In this document: piece by piece, positions 63,709-64,000 of the stretch | How the letters are laid out: every line of letters begins with the position of its first letter | Position numbering within the stretch: position 1 is the stretch's first letter | Assembly: GCA_022774755.1 (NCBI GenBank) | Contig: JALFLK010000013.1 | Span: 1 to 64,000 of the forward strand | Origin: a bacterium | GTDB taxonomy: Bacteria > Bacillota > Clostridia > Oscillospirales > Acutalibacteraceae | Direction of reading: 5' to 3' | DNA: 64,000 nucleotides | Notes under the pieces: model-generated | Databases searched by the model: none | Seen by the model: the letters and a program-made list of their open reading frames with translations, nothing else | What the model was told of the DNA's origin: nothing | Made by a program: the position numbers and the translations under genes

Positions 63709-64000
63709 CTAATTACCACGCTTTCTGAACATAGAAATAAAAAATCCGTCCGTATTATTTATATGAGGAAACAGCGTAAGCTGATTTTCCTTTTCGTCAA
63801 TTCCCCTTTTGAGTCCCACGGGAAGTTTTATGGGATACGGCTCAAAATCGGGATTTTCCTTTAAAAACCTGTCCGCAACCTCTGCATTTTCCACAGGATT
63901 AAGGGTGCAGGTTGAATAAATCAGAAGTCCGCCGAAAGCAACATAACGGGAATTATTCTGCAAAATCTCATACTGAATTACAGGCAAATTATTATCGGTA
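63709..64000 (-). CDS. rsmB: 16S rRNA (cytosine-967-C5)-methyltransferase, C-terminal fragment
   Basis: The frame is open to the window edge, so only the last ~97 residues are seen. LIYSTCTLNPVENAEVADRF carries the catalytic Cys of NOL1/NOP2/Sun methyltransferases (STC), and LTLFPHINNTDGFFISMFRK is the usual C-terminal motif. RsmB is the likely member because rlmN follows it directly. Confidence 0.85.
   Translation of the reverse strand, partial: TDNNLPVIQYEILQNNSRYVAFGGLLIYSTCTLNPVENAEVADRFLKENPDFEPYPIKLPVGLKRGIDEKENQLTLFPHINNTDGFFISMFRKRGN

Overview
The window looks like chromosome of a spore-forming, low-to-moderate GC Firmicute of class Clostridia, most likely a gut Oscillospirales/Ruminococcaceae-type bacterium. 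The reasons are a complete spoIIIAA-AH sporulation operon, the IspH-ribosomal S1 fusion typical of Clostridia, the PASTA kinase/PP2C/RsgA/thiamine pyrophosphokinase block, strong Shine-Dalgarno sites (AGGAGG type), consensus sigma-A promoters and frequent lipoproteins. The genus cannot be fixed from the sequence alone.

Layout. 1-8 kb: the 3' part of mfd, a PpiC/SurA-like foldase lipoprotein, a secreted purple-acid-phosphatase-like metallophosphatase with a C-terminal anchor, an Asp/Ser/Tyr-rich single-pass membrane protein and a small lipoprotein. 8.1-19.3 kb: one tightly packed minus-strand phage-derived structural operon (terS, terL, portal, protease, decoration, capsid, connectors, tube, LysM, hub, spike, gp25, baseplate J, gpI, fibre). 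It follows the gene order of PBSX-type myophages but has no sheath gene and no tape measure gene, and no integrase, lysis or regulatory genes. Its capsid gene has an in-frame amber codon and its hub gene looks frameshifted. 19.5-21.3 kb: an Rrf2 regulator and cysK, each with a strong promoter and a shared operator-like motif. 21.5-23.1 kb: pckA. 23.4-28.2 kb: spoIIIA operon. 28.3-38.3 kb: ligA, HD protein, YwlG-like protein, ispH-S1 fusion, plsC, cmk, an acyltransferase, a BaiN-type flavoprotein and an RpiR regulator. 38.5-39.9 kb: an isolated hisH-hisF pair. 40-46.5 kb: PHP phosphatase, leuB, a histidine phosphatase, an XRE regulator, ogt, a zinc-ribbon PASTA protein that is a predicted pseudokinase, and a YbaK protein. 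46.7-49.6 kb: metINQ transporter preceded by a 22-codon leader ORF ending Cys-Cys-Cys. 49.8-57.8 kb: SWIM-domain protein, DegV protein, a BmpA-type nucleoside ABC transporter and xpt. 58-64 kb: tRNA-Ala(GGC), thiamine pyrophosphokinase, rsgA, prkC, PP2C phosphatase, rlmN and the 3' end of rsmB.

Functional themes. Sulfur acquisition appears to be one regulon: the Rrf2 gene, cysK and metQ promoters all carry the 9-mer TTTCCTACT (or its complement) next to consensus promoters, and both cysK and metQ leaders carry tiny ORFs ending in Cys codons. Purine salvage (BmpA-type uptake plus xanthine phosphoribosyltransferase) forms a second unit, with an internal terminator after the binding protein. Ser/Thr signalling is represented by an active PrkC/PP2C pair and a separate degenerate kinase homologue.

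The strongest candidates for something undescribed are: the sheath-less, tape-measure-less phage particle operon; the poly-Cys leader ORF of metQNI and its possible Rrf2/cysteine regulon; a duplicated, promoter-preceded structured RNA-like element (about 45.9 and 52.1 kb); and the PASTA pseudokinase. All statements rest on reading the sequence; no database search was run.
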